Shown here piece by piece: positions 10,976-21,895 of a stretch of 64,000 bases of DNA. How positions within the stretch are numbered: the stretch's first letter is position 1; the number at the start of each line of letters is the position of its first letter. Below the pieces are notes generated by a model. It was not told the DNA's origin and searched no databases. It was given only the letters and a program-made list of their open reading frames with translations. A program made the position numbers and the translations under genes. The stretch is from Pseudorasbora parva (lineage: Eukaryota > Chordata > Actinopteri > Cypriniformes > Gobionidae): the NCBI RefSeq assembly GCF_024679245.1, contig NC_090178.1, positions 43,758,072 through 43,822,071 on the forward strand, read 5' to 3'.

Positions 10976-13087
10976 CTGAAGTGGACACAAATATAAACCC
11001 TTAGATACTTCCAGATTCAAAATGGTTATTTTGCATCTTACCATGATTATTGCAATGACGGGATAGCAATAATCTTCGTTTTGTCTTGTGTCTATAGCAA
11101 ACTTATTGTCAAATGTTAAATAGAGTCTTCTCTTTAATTTGTTTAGCAGGGCCCTTGAATGCCTGTTATTCAATAAAGCAATTCTCCTTGTTTACAGACA
11201 GTTTCCTAAATATAACTCAGTGGATCTGCAATTGAAAAAAATCAAGTTACTGAATTAGAAGGTAAAAAACACATCTTGTTTACTGTAGAACTAGGGGTGT
11301 TGGAGATATACCCGTACACATGATGGAGAGTTTAGACTGTTGTTTCTGTCGCGGTTACATGCTGCCCCGTAAGGAAATATTAGCATTTGAATCTGCTTTT
11401 AAACCATTTGGTTGAAGCGGAATAAAGGAATGTCAAAATGTATTTTTTTTCAATGCATGTTTAAAGTAAGATCTGTGGTAAACATAACTGATGATACTTG
11501 ATGATACTTTTTTCCCCTAAAATGTAAACTACAGCATTATTACACTACAAATGTAAATGTGATGCCTATGTTGAAATGATTTACTTTTCATGCAGTTATT
11601 GTTTCTGAAATAATTTGACACTTTTACTATTTAGCTTTGTGTAATATTTGAGGATTATTTTAATTATTTGTTAAATAATTAAATATTTTGACACCCCAAA
11701 GTGCCAGTAATGGGAAAAGTGGACTAGTACAGGTGCACTGGAGTACATTAGGAATACACTAAAGTAATAAAACTTCTAATGAAATGTTACTTTCAAACTG
11801 ACTGTATGTTGTTTTCTTTATTTGTCGTAATTACGTATATTTACTTTTGTTTCTTTCTATATGTATGTAAAGCTGCTTTGCAAGCATGTAAAATTGTGAA
11901 ATAGAAATACATTTGAATTGAATTACACAGTAGCCTACCTGATATTCAAAGTGTGGGCAAATTATTGAAAGGGTCAAGACAAATTAAATCATTTTATTTG
12001 CAAATTGCTCATTGTTATGTTTGCGCTGTAGACAAAAGATGTGTAAATTCTGTCCTTACAGCACCTGTAAGCAGAACAAACTAGATGTTTCCTTTGGTTT
12101 GCACAAAAAGATAGTCTCATCTCAAAATGATTTAATCATTCTCAGATTTCAAATACTTGGTTATATGGAGTTCTTCTTTAATGCATATTTCTTAATATTA
12201 AGCATAAAAAGTATTAGTAAGGATAGTAAGGACTAAAAGTCAATATTAGTAAGGATAGTATGATCCCTGTACAATTTAAATGCAAGATATTTAAAGTGCA
12301 TATAAAGTATACCTGCAATAGTTCCACTTTAGCACATCAAATATACATAAGTATATGTTTAGTTGGACCTCAGCACTATTTCCGGATAACTAAAGTACAT
12401 TAAATACAAAATGAATCGTTCCAATTTAGCAGACTTTATGTATATCAATTTAGTATAGTAAAAGAACAATTGCAGGGCATTTATATCAAGTACATACATA
12501 AGTAAATGTTTTGTAGTATACTTAGCATAAAATAAAAGTATTTCAAATACAATTTAGTGTATTTATTTTGTCTTTTGTAAATGTAATTACTTTACAATTG
12601 ATGTAGTTTATTTCTTACTTTATGAAAAGTTAAGTTTTTCATCTGTGTCTGTTGATTTTTTGTCCTGTTGCTTATAATCAGTCAATTTGCTTTATCACTT
12701 AATTTATTTACATTTTATCACCAACTGTTTACTACTTGTTTATTTATGTTGTTTGTTTGGTGAGTATTTTTTGTACTATTGTAATAATAGTGATGAGAAT
12801 CATGAGAATTGAATGGCATCAAAAATGTTGATATCATAAAACTACTGTATTGTGATAATATACCATTATCGTGAAATAAAATTACTAATATTGTGATATA
12901 ATTTTGAATATAATGTTATATAACACACCCCTAGAACACATTTTTTCTTTTACATATTCAAGAGGGAAATATGGAAATTACCTCCAAACAAGTTTCACAT
13001 ATACATTTTATCATCACGTATTTGTTAACTTAATAGCTCAAATATAGTTAAGTGATTAAAATGGCATGAATCAAGCAGTGAACAGAC
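10976..13087 (-). other. intron 22
   Basis: AT-rich, 2.1 kb. At 11866-11925 there is a LINE-like 3' tail (AAAGCTGCTTTGCAAGC followed by GAATTGAATT). At 12230-12260 a short phrase, AGTAAGGATAGTA, is duplicated. Otherwise I see no structure. Confidence 0.5.
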
Positions 13088-13214
13088 CATAGTGATGTTC
13101 CATGAGCGGATGAGATGGATGTCTTTCATCAGGTATTGCCAGGACAGCAGACTCCTGAGGTCGGCGTGTAGTGTCTGCCACAGAACCAGTGTCTGCTGGT
13201 GACCGGCCTCCAGA
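13088..13214 (-). CDS. plec: plectin exon 22
   Basis: 127 nt; the first base completes a Ser codon. It encodes LEAGHQQTLVLWQTLHADLR and SWQYLMKDIHLIRSW. Human plectin has the closely similar TLALWHQLH and LIRSW here. The donor ATG|GTCTGT is weak, but the join to FKTMKS keeps the family spacing. Residues about 895-937. Confidence 0.93.
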
Positions 13215-13440
13215 CTGTCGGAAACATCAACATAACGCTCAGAAACCTTAGCTAGTCCACATGTTTTAGATCATACTAGCGATTAAGCATTTTTAGGCAT
13301 ATGAAGAAACCATAGCAATCAAAATAATGCAACCCTAAAAAATGCTTATTTTTCTACGGCATGGCTTTCCAAACTATTTTTATCAGCCGAACCCTTTAGG
13401 CATAAAAGATTAACAAGAAGTATCCCTCTGAGATTTTAAG

Positions 13441-14136
13441 TTAAAGGGTTAGTTCACCTAAAAATAAAATGTATGTCATTAACTCCTCACCCTAATGTCG
13501 TTCCTCACCCGTAAGACCTCCGTTCATCTTCAGAACACAGTTTAAGATATTTTAGATTTAGTCCGAGAGCGTATCTAAGTGTATGCACACTATACTGTCC
13601 ATGTCCAGAAAGGGAATAAAAACATCATCAAAGTAGTCCATATGAGACATCAGTTAGTTCATTAGAATCTCTTGAAGCATCGAAAATACATTTTGGTCCA
13701 AAAATCACAAAAACTACGACTTTATTCAGCGTATTGATTCATGATTGGGAGTAGTTTGGCAGTTTGACACGCGATCTGAATCATGAATCAATCCGCTGAT
13801 TCATAACTGTTTGAATCTTTATTTGAGGTTTGAAAACAAGCACGGAAGAGAAGACAATGCTGAATAAAGTCGTAGTTTTTGTTAAAATGTATTTTCGATG
13901 CTTCAAGAGATTCTAATGAACTAACTGATGTCTCATATGGACTACTTTGAGGATGTTTTATTCCCTTTCTGGACATGGACAGTATAGTGTGCATACACTT
14001 GCAAACACTCTCGGACTAAATCTAAAATATCTTAAACTGTGTTCTAAAGATGAACGGAGGTCTTACGGGTGTGGAACGACATTAGGGTGAGTCATTAATG
14101 ACATCAATAAAAATTTTGGGTGAACTAACCCTTTAA
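13441..14136. mobile_element. foldback DNA element, copy 1
   Basis: Starts TTAAAGGGTTAGTTCACC and ends GGTGAACTAACCCTTTAA. The two arms, each of more than 250 bp, are inverted copies: ATCTTCAGAACACAGTTTAA on the left answers TTAAACTGTGTTCTAAAGAT on the right. A shorter middle is not paired. The same family is at 25889-26654. No transposase. Confidence 0.85.
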
Positions 14137-14425
14137 TGTTTTCAATAATCTAACGACACATTCGCATTGTGTCGCATTGTTAACTGATTAAAGTTAACAG
14201 TGGCATGATAAACTAGTGCTAAATATTATTAAAAAAAATGGTTGATGCAGTAGGAGAAGCCACTGTATATAATAAAGGCCTATAATATATTACTCCTCAA
14301 GGTCATGTTCACTTGCTTTCTGAGGCGGAAGCTGCTGCTTGGGAACGCAGTTGTGTAAGACTGAGAGGTAATTATACCGAACCACCACAGAAAAGACAGC
14401 CTTTACAGAGGAGTATATCATTTAC

Positions 14426-14580
14426 CTGGACACACTCTCCACAGCCTCCTTGTTGACGGGCGGCACCAGGAAGCAGACCGAGGGTACAACGGCCTCATTG
14501 CCTGAGCGGTGCAGAACCTTCCACTGGAAGGGCTGGGAGTTATTGAGGAGCGCGCACTCGTCACCCTTGTGCATCGTCAT
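14426..14580 (-). CDS. plec: plectin exon 21, SH3 second half
   Basis: 155 nt, phase 0 to 2, reading MTMHKGDECALLNN, then FQWKVLHRSGNEAVVPSVCF and LVPPVNKEAVESV. It completes the SH3 fold that is inserted in a spectrin repeat of plakins; WKV and the AVVPSVCFLVPP end are the hallmarks. Donor CAG|GTAAAT, acceptor GTAACAG. Residues 844-894. Confidence 0.95.
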
Positions 14581-14659
14581 CTGTTACAGGGATTTAAACA
14601 AGGATTTAAGGACAAAGCACAGGCTGACCGTGTGTAAGAGCGAACGCGACTGTATCTAC

Positions 14660-14812
14660 CTCCATCTGTTTGAAGTCACACACGGCCTGGATGGGCAGTT
14701 TGCCTCTGAAGGAGGTGGTGGGGTCGCGCGGCTTCAGCTGGATGACGCTTTTGGCTCTCTTGTTCAGGCCGGCGATGTCAGTCTTAAACTCATTCAGCTG
14801 CTCTCTTTCCTC
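14660..14812 (-). CDS. plec: plectin exon 20, SH3 first half
   Basis: 51 codons in phase 0: EEREQLNEFKTDIAGLNKRA, VIQLKPRDPT, then KLPIQAVCDFKQME, the first strand of the SH3 fold. Acceptor CACCACAG, donor GAG|GTAGAT. A hAT-like repeat end starts about 14 bp upstream of the acceptor. Residues 793-843. Confidence 0.95.
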
Positions 14813-14826
14813 CTGTGGTGATTAGA

Positions 14827-15050
14827 CAGAGATGTATAAAGTACTAGAGACCCAGACTTGAGTAAAAGTACAAGTGCTCTATCAAAAAAAGTGACCTGAG
14901 TAGAAGTTGAAGTCGTCTTTAAGCACCACACTTAAGTAGAAGTACAAAAGTATTCAACATTGTTTGTACTTAAGTATTGCAAGTAGTTTATTTAAAAATG
15001 TACTACTCAAGTACTGAAAGTAAAAGTGCAAGTATTGTGTTATGTAGTTA
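14827..15050. repeat. hAT-like repeat end
   Basis: Starts CAGAGATGTATAAAGTACTA and continues with TACTTGAGTAAAAGTACAAG and similar phrases characteristic of a widespread fish hAT-type family. The other end was not found, so it may be truncated. Confidence 0.55.
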
Positions 15051-15109
15051 TTAAAGAAAGTAGTCAAAAGTTTGAACATCATATTTCATTACCAAAAATC
15101 TTCCTCCTC

Positions 15110-15295
15110 TATTGTTCTCTTTTCCCTCCCTATTCTAGTTTTTGCTACTCTGAGTATTGTCCAAATCTTTGTATTTAGGTCACTTTTTGCATTTCTTTGC
15201 CTCTTCATGACAGATCGCTTCCTGTACTCCTGAGTTGTAAGTCGCTTTGGATAAAAGTGTCTGCTAAATGCATAAATGTAAAAAATGTAAAAAGT
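15110..15295 (+). repeat. LINE/SINE 3' tail
   Basis: Contains GTAAGTCGCTTTGGATAAAA and GTCTGCTAAATGCATAAATG, followed by repeated ATGTAA units. This is the conserved 3' end with short-repeat tail of fish CR1/L2-type LINEs and the SINEs that copy it. Confidence 0.65.
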
Positions 15296-15656
15296 TTATT
15301 TTGACCACTAGTCTAATTTTCTATCATATACAATAGAATACAATTAACAGCTAGCTAACAACAAATTGCTTTGCACTTTTTTTCTTCTGTTTTCAACTCA
15401 CTCCAGTCTAAACTATTCACTATTAACTAGTTGCTTAGTAGCATGCATATTACTACCATATTAGCTGAAGCACATATTAATGCCTTTTTCTGGATGACCA
15501 TATCTATTCTACATCCCTTAATCCTACCCAATACCTAAACTTAACCAATACAACAACTCCCGTACTATCAATAAGCAGTAGTTATGAGTTTATTGAGTGG
15601 AAAACTAAAGTGTTTCCTAAAGTGTTACTCTATGTGAGCTAGCTACTAAAACTCAC

Positions 15657-15782
15657 AACAGCGTCTTGGAGTAAATCTTCCAAACGCGTGGCAGTGGTGG
15701 TGCGGTCACACATGTACTTCTTCTTCATGGTCTCCTGCATCTTCTTCATCCTCTCCTCAGCATCTTTCACATCAGCAAAGAA
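15657..15782 (-). CDS. plec: plectin exon 19
   Basis: 42 codons in phase 0: [19 protein letters not shown].. and [11 protein letters not shown], matching the plectin motif [19 protein letters not shown]. Acceptor CCCTAG, donor GTT|GTGAGT. Residues 751-792. Confidence 0.95.
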
Positions 15783-15901
15783 CTAGGGGAGGGAGGTAGG
15801 GAAATAGAAGAATACTTCTTATACATGACTGACCAACAAAGATTTGCTGTGGTAAAGAACATGGTCAGATTATATTGGGCGGGCATTTGATGATGCCGTA
15901 C

Positions 15902-15997
15902 CTGGAAGTATGCAGTGTTCTCTTTGAGATGAGTTTCAATGCAACAGCACACCTGAAGGATCCAGCTCCACTGGGTCTGCAGAGCTGCGGTGAAGGC
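15902..15997 (-). CDS. plec: plectin exon 18
   Basis: 32 codons in phase 0: [20 protein letters not shown] then [12 protein letters not shown]. The LQTQWSW and CCCIE blocks are near-invariant in plakins. Donor CAG|GTACGG, acceptor ATCTTCAG. Residues 719-750. Confidence 0.96.
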
Positions 15998-16741
15998 CTG
16001 AAGATCACCAACACAACACATGTAACAAATACAACCTACTGTACACTAGCGTTCAGATATTTGGGGTCAGTAAGGTTTTTTTTTTCTTAAAAAAAATTTA
16101 AATCAATAATTGTATCCCTTAAAGCTCATCTTTGACAAACAAAATTACATATTTCTTCATGCCTTAAAAAAGCTTGAATTTTACTCTACAAACTTGCGTT
16201 GTTTAGTATACACAGACCTATAAATATGCAAATTAGCCTCTTCTCCAATCAATCACACAAGCTCAGACTACCTGATCCACTCCCTCAACTATCCACAATG
16301 CAAGTGGAAATATTGATTTAATTTAGCCATATATTTTTGAACCAGAAACTGATTAAGAAGAAGATGTGAATTATACAGGCTTCTCTACAAGTCATTTTAT
16401 CAGAATGGTATCGCTCTCTACAACATCGGGCATATAACTGTAATTGATATGATTAGCCTTTGGCTTGACTAAGTTATCAAACAGCTAATAATTCTTTGCT
16501 AATAAACTATGTTCCCGTTTGCCGTCATAGAGCCTTCTAAAAATCAGCATCCTTACAAAAGCTATGAACATCAAAGAAAGTCGGCGGAGAAAAGCCCAGT
16601 CCTGCACGTTGAAGGGATTGGTTACAAGTTTGTGACGGTAGAAGAGAGAGTTTTTGAGACCATCTTTTGGTACAGTGCAGTTTTAGGTCATAAACCATAT
16701 TAGAAACATGAATAAGATGAGAAGTGTAGTTCATGCTGTAC

Positions 16742-16846
16742 CTCAACAGTCTTCTTGCCTGGATGGCCGTCTTTAATGAGTCTGTCTCCTGTCGCCTTGA
16801 TGTCATTGACCTTCTTCTCCCGAAGTTCCAGTTCACGCATGAGTCC
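16742..16846 (-). CDS. plec: plectin exon 17
   Basis: 35 codons in phase 0: GLMRELELREKKVNDIKATG and DRLIKDGHPGKKTVE. Donor GAG|GTACAG, acceptor TTCTGCAG. Plakin-domain spectrin repeat. Residues 684-718. Confidence 0.95.
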
Positions 16847-16984
16847 CTGCAGAATGAATCAGGCCATGAAGAGCACTTTAAACTGTAAAACTTGCTCATT
16901 TACACGTCCAACAAGCAACAAGTCTGAGAACAACCCATTTATCAACCAATCAAAGTCAAAAATCTCCCCTTAATCCTGACCCTA

Positions 16985-17743
16985 ACTAGCCTGGATGCCA
17001 GCCGAACTCAGCCCCGCCCACAACATTTTTAGGTCGGGCGGTTCGGTCTGGCCTCGATCCATAGAGGAGTAATTATCTCCGAACAGAAACGGTTCGGACC
17101 AATTAAATCATCAGGGCGGGCTTTAGACGATGGCGGACAGATGATCAACAGTAACGTAATCATCACGTCATCAAAGGCGCTTGGATTATATTTGTTCAAA
17201 TCCTAAACGGAGAGCTTGTTTGTATCTGCATTCACCTTCACAATTTCTCTCAGAAATGATGATCATGTTGGGTAAGTACTCTGTGTATCATTATATTATT
17301 ATTATTTTTTTACAACACCGGCAAATCAAGTGTATTCCGGCCTGATTCCAGCGCGCGTGCAGACAGGGTTGCCAAGTTTTTACAACAAAACCCGCCACTA
17401 CTAGCCCAAAACAATAGTTTCTCGGGGGGTTCTCCGGGGAAAAAATGGCGTTTGGGGGGTAAAATGTGTGTTATTTTGGCAAGGTTGCCTGCTAAAATTC
17501 ACACTTATGGGTCTATATGTCACATAATAGTCGCTTCAACCCGCGGACATAGAAAACAACCCGTGGAAAAAAACGCAGACTTGGCAACACAGTGCAGTTG
17601 AGCTCTGTTGACATTTGACAATGCGTTGCTTCGTTGCTCTGATTGGTTGTAGGTCTATCCAATTGAGGTCTTTCCTGGTTCAGTTAAAACGCCCCATAAT
17701 CACAGCCCAATGGAGCAGTTTCAGACTCATATTCTGACTAGAA
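16985..17743. mobile_element. probable non-autonomous DNA transposon
   Basis: A block GC-richer than the intron around it, starting CTAGCCTGGATGCCAGCC and ending ATTCTGACTAG. It holds GCCCCGCCCACAACA and AACGCCCCATAATCACAG, phrases I associate with a common cyprinid repeat. Borders are by eye and the inverted ends are short. Confidence 0.5.
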
Positions 17744-17819
17744 TTGAGAATGACCACTTCAGGCTAAACCCTAACAGATAAACAGGTTTATAAAAGGCTT
17801 TTTTTGGCTCAACACTTAC

Positions 17820-17981
17820 TGAATAGTTCTCTTTTTTTGCACCCATGTTGGTGTTGTGCTCACTCCAGTCGTAATTGATTTCCTCTTCCTCTTTATCATT
17901 AAGCCACATCAGTTCTTTGGTGGAGGCGTTGACAAAGTTATATAGCTGGTCAAGATTTCTCATGCGGGACTTGGAGGAGTT
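17820..17981 (-). CDS. plec: plectin exon 16
   Basis: 54 codons in phase 0, including LYNFVNASTKELMWLNDKEE and YDWSEHNTNMGAKKENYS. ELMWLN.KEEEE..YDWS is a plakin signature. Acceptor CTCTCCAG, donor TCA|GTAAGT. Residues 630-683. Confidence 0.96.
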
Positions 17982-18069
17982 CTGGAGAGAAGAAAAATAC
18001 AGTATATGCTTACACGGAAGAGCACAGACTGAAGGATTTTTTTTAACAGTTACCGGTTAGAAAGCTCAC

Positions 18070-18147
18070 CAGCAGTCTGTTGTACTGCAGATCCAGTTTG
18101 CCCAGATATTCTCTGTATGTGCCTTTACTAACAGCTGAGAGTTGGTT
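18070..18147 (-). CDS. plec: plectin exon 15
   Basis: 26 codons in phase 0: NQLSAVSKGTYREYLGKLDL then QYNRLL. Donor CTG|GTGAGC, acceptor TTTCAG. Residues 604-629. Confidence 0.95.
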
Positions 18148-19058
18148 CTGAAATACACAAAGAGGCAGAGACGTCAGATCAAGAGATGCTCTAAAGCTCT
18201 TTAAACCCTTAACTCTCACCGTCCTGCTAGTGGGACGCTCTTTTATACATATCACATACTTTAGTAAATCATCATAAATTAGGTATCGTTCGAAAGCGTA
18301 AAAACTCAAAAACCATTCTGTGAAAACCATTTGAACATTACGTTACCATGGAAACTGTACTTTCAATTATTTTGGCAGGCTCCTCCCCCTAGTGTGCGGT
18401 GTCATGTTTCAAATTAAGAAATGAGTTAACTACTTTATAATCAAAACCTTTTCTAATCTTGAAAAAAAAACACATCATTGGAAAGGTCCGTGTTTAAAGG
18501 TTTCATATTTGGTGACTGTTTTGTAATGAAATAAAATGGAATGAGGGTGAAACCCGATGGCTATTTTTTGCTACAGCACCTAAAGCTTCAATTTTTGTGA
18601 TATTTGCTTTAAATTTGGAACACAACTTGTGTCGACATATGACTTTGATTTTATAGTAATTTTATAGTAAAAAATATTTGGTAAAGTATGTATTTTATAT
18701 AAATTGTTTAGGACAGTACATGTGATTTACTGTAAATATAAACCTTCCATAACTTTTTCATTCTTTTATTTTTTAAAGTGCTTTCACTTCAGCTGAGAGC
18801 CTTCTTTAAAATCAGGTTTGTAGTTTTGTATTCCAAAGCATTCTTGATTTACAACCATTTAGTTAGGATAGTGCATTTTCATGTCTATGCTCAAAACGGG
18901 GAGTGACAGCAAAATTAGTCAAAATTAGCAAAAATAAGTCCAGTGACAAGTTTACTAAGCAGCTTTACTATAAATCATGATGTTAAAGTTAATATCTTCT
19001 TGCTTTATAGCCGCATTTAGAGCTGGACGATAATATATTTTACATTTTGCGACGTTAT

Positions 19059-19530
19059 GCAGTGGTGGCCAAAATTATGAGAACACTTGGCATCTGGGAG
19101 TTGCCTTATTGGGCCTGGATTTATTTATACGGGCACCGGAACTACCTGCGACGGAAGGAATCTGCTGGAACACTGAAAATGATGGACTGGCCCCCTAAAA
19201 GTCTGGATCTCAACCCTATCGAGCACATTTTGGGCGAGTTGGAAAATAAACTGGATATGTACTGTACATTCACAGGAAAGTCTAGTGTTGAAGTTCTCAG
19301 AGGAAATATACTGACACTATGCCAGAGAGATGTGCTGCTGTAATTGCTGCAAAAGTTGGACATATCAAATATTAAAGTAAAAATATATATATCAAATATA
19401 TATATTTGATAGTAAGAGCAACCATCAGCATGTTTCATGAAAATTTTGAAATTAAATCATATTTTTGAGGCTATAAAGGTCAATATTTTCAGATCTGTCA
19501 GGTATTCTAATAATTTTGGCCACCAATGTA
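19059..19530 (+). mobile_element. Tc1/mariner relic with 3' part of transposase
   Basis: The ends are inverted: GTGGTGGCCAAAATTATGAG on the left and ATAATTTTGGCCACCAATGTA-type sequence on the right. Between them, bases 19170-19260 read in the forward frame DWPPKSLDLNPIEHILGELE, the block around the last catalytic acidic residue of Tc1 transposases. The transposase N-terminus and first catalytic block are missing, so this is an internally deleted, dead copy. Confidence 0.85.
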
Positions 19531-19888
19531 GAAAAAATTCCACAGCCAAGATTTGCTAAAATAGTATATATCGCTTTATGTGAATGTACTGTAGATGTAT
19601 CAAACTTTTAATATACTGATGTGTGGTAAAGATTACATTTTGAGATGATATAAACAATTACTTGGCTCAGATTTACTCAACTATATTGGTTTGCATGAGT
19701 ATACTGTGAGTATGCAGATGAAGCTGATAATACTTCTATATCCAACTTTACATAAAGAGCTGTGCGATAAATAACATAGTTTACATTTTGAGAAGATACA
19801 GTAAAAACAATCAATCAGTTGAGACTTGCTGTATATACTGTATCTCTTTACGTGAGTGTACTTAGTAAAAGTTAGATTTACTTTTAAT

Positions 19889-20195
19889 TAGTGCTGTAAC
19901 GGTACAAAAAACTGAGTCGGGTACGTACCTTGGTTTTGAAATCACGGTTCGGTACTTGTTCGGTACAGTAGGGGGAAGAAAACTAAACATAAAATAGCTT
20001 TTTTTATTATTAAAAAGTGGTTTATAGAAAAAAAATGTGTCTGTCTTTTAGATATAATAATCAACACTCAAATAACAAACTGTAAGAAAACATGTAAATT
20101 GCACGAAGCAGTTTTTGCATTAACTTTTAAATCTAGTTATATGTTTTTACTCCAATTTGTTGTTGAAGGATGAATTGTGTACCGTTACACCCCTA
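19889..20195. repeat. inverted-repeat element (ACGGTAC type)
   Basis: Left end TAGTGCTGTAACGGTAC and right end GTACCGTTACACCCCTA are inverted copies with a few changes; TTCGGTAC phrases lie inside. A relative begins near 21052 (GGAGTGGCACGGTTC). Confidence 0.7.
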
Positions 20196-20326
20196 ATTAC
20201 TATTTAATCAAAAGGTACAGCTAGGTAAAGCTAGGTCAACTTCAACAATGGGTTGACTTCAACAATACTGTGGGTGGTGTATCGTGTTTTTTTCGGTTCG
20301 GTTACAAAACTCAAAAAATCAAGTAC

Positions 20327-20654
20327 CTCATCTGCTCGTGCTCGCTCAATCTTAGCCTTGAAGTCCTCAATGGTTTGGTGAAGACCTCTGTGGCTGCCCA
20401 GCTGAGACTCCACAGACGGAAGATCGATGCCCCACTCGGAGGTATCGATCCTGCGCTGGTTCTCCTCCACCCAGGCTAACAGGTCCTGTGCGTAGCGGAG
20501 CGTGACGTCGTCCAGCTCAGGGCGCACACGTTGCGTAGACTTCTGCTGGGACACTTGTGTCACGGAGACGTGAGAAGCAGTGCTGACGCTGGTCTTGAGC
20601 CTTAGATTGTAGTCACTGCGCAAGTTCACCAAGCGCTCATGCAAGCGGTAGACC
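20327..20654 (-). CDS. plec: plectin exon 14
   Basis: 328 nt; the first base completes an Arg codon. It encodes VYRLHERLVNLRSDYNLRLK, then TLRYAQDLLAWVEENQRRID, WGIDLPSVESQLGSHRGLHQ and DFKAKIERARADE. Acceptor TTTTCTCAG, donor GAG|GTACTT. A spectrin repeat of the N-terminal plakin domain, very close to mammalian plectin. Residues about 494-603. Confidence 0.96.
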
Positions 20655-20729
20655 CTGAGAAAAGAAAATCAAGTCATTCTTTTTGCTTGATTTAAAGAGG
20701 TTTAGCAGTGACTTCGACTATTTTGACCA

Positions 20730-20910
20730 ATTCCAAAAAAAAGCACTGATGGGAGTAGAAAGTTCAGCGTGTGATCTACTGACAATGTGCAAATGAAAGA
20801 ACACAGACACAGTTGGATAATTTCCATATTTAGCACCTGGTTTAAAACATGCTTTTTTTGGGGGGGTAAATAATGGCGCAAACACCACTAGATTGACTAG
20901 CGCCAACCTT
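20730..20910. repeat. interspersed repeat fragment, family 2
   Basis: GAAAGTTCAGCGTGTGATCT with flanking CCAATTCCAAAAAAAAGCAC recurs at 61590-61640 (GAAAGTTCAGCGCGTGATCT), so both are copies of one dispersed element. Confidence 0.6.
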
Positions 20911-21302
20911 AGTTAATCAAATGAAAATGGAAAGCTCAATAAATTAACAAAACAAAAAACAATAAAAGCAATAGACTCTCAGTCTGGTAACAAAAAATAT
21001 ATGAAAATGGATGGAACCTGCAACAGATGATTGTGTTGTAGGTGCATATTAGGAGTGGCACGGTTCACAAAACTCATGGTTCGGTTCGTATCACAGTTTT
21101 CAGTTCTGTACGGTTCTTGTGGTTGTTTTTTCTTTTAATCGTTACACTCCATAAATGTACTTCAGCATATGTTCCTTATTTTCCATTCCTTATTTTCCAT
21201 AATGTAATGATAAAAATTAAACTTTCATATATTTTAGATTCATTGCACACCAACTGAAATATTTCAGGTCTTTTATTGTTTTAATACTGATGATTTTGGC
21301 AT

Positions 21303-21518
21303 ACAGCTCATGAAAACCCAAAAATCTCAAAAAATTAGCATATCATGAAAAGGTTCTCTAAACGAGCTATTAACCTAATCATCTGAATCAACTAATTAAC
21401 TCTAAACACCTGCAAAAGATTCCTGAGGCTTTTAAAAACTCCCAGCCTGGTTCATTACTCAAAACCGCAATCATGGGTAAGACTGCCGACCTGACTGCTG
21501 TCCAGAAGGCCATCATTG
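21303..21518 (+). mobile_element. 5' fragment of a Tc1-type transposon
   Basis: Contains the end sequence CTCATGAAAACCCAAAAATC and, at 21473, an ATG followed by codons for MGKTADLTAVQKAII, the start of a Tc1-type transposase DNA-binding domain as known in fish. It stops abruptly at 21518, seven bases from the donor of plectin exon 13, so nearly all of the element has been lost. Confidence 0.75.
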
Positions 21519-21525
21519 GACTCAC

Positions 21526-21680
21526 CTGCGATACATCTGCTCTGCCTGCAGGTGGCGGCCATCTTTGAGAGCCTGAACGTCGTTAAAGAGGAGACGGATC
21601 ATGCCATCAGCTTTGTCCAGATCTCTCTCCACCTCTACCGTGTGCTGCGGTGGTTTCCCCGCGTTCAGGAAACGAATATC
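21526..21680 (-). CDS. plec: plectin exon 13
   Basis: 155 nt, phase 0 to 2: DIRFLNAGKPPQH, EVERDLDKADGMIRLLFNDV and QALKDGRHLQAEQMYR. Acceptor TTGTTGCAG, donor CAG|GTGAGTC. A truncated Tc1 element begins just after the donor. Residues 443-493. Confidence 0.96.
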
Positions 21681-21801
21681 CTGCAACAACAGCGACAGTA
21701 TGAATGCATAATCGAAGCCTTTACAGCAACTTTGTAGTTTATGGTAAAATTTGACTGAATAATAACCGCATTTTGTAGATTCTACAGATCTATGCTCTTA
21801 C

Positions 21802-21895
21802 CTTCTGCAGTAGAGACTCAGTCTGGTTGAGTTGCTCCTCACACATGCCTGATTCCATCTGCACTTTATTGACAATCTGTTGGAGACGTTCTAAC
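21802..21895 (-). CDS. plec: plectin exon 12
   Basis: 94 nt; the first base completes an Arg codon, then LERLQQIVNKVQMESGMCEE and QLNQTESLLQK. Acceptor CCTTTCCAG, donor AAG|GTAAGA. Residues about 411-442. Confidence 0.96.

Larger units (their letters stand above)
18148..20326 (-). other. intron 14
   Basis: 2.2-kb AT-rich intron. It contains a Tc1-type relic and an inverted-repeat element (listed separately). I see nothing else at 18150-19050 or 19540-19880. Confidence 0.6.

Noticed and set aside
13788..13994. A small protein-coding gene
   Set aside because: Part of the foldback element; the same sequence recurs in inverted form.
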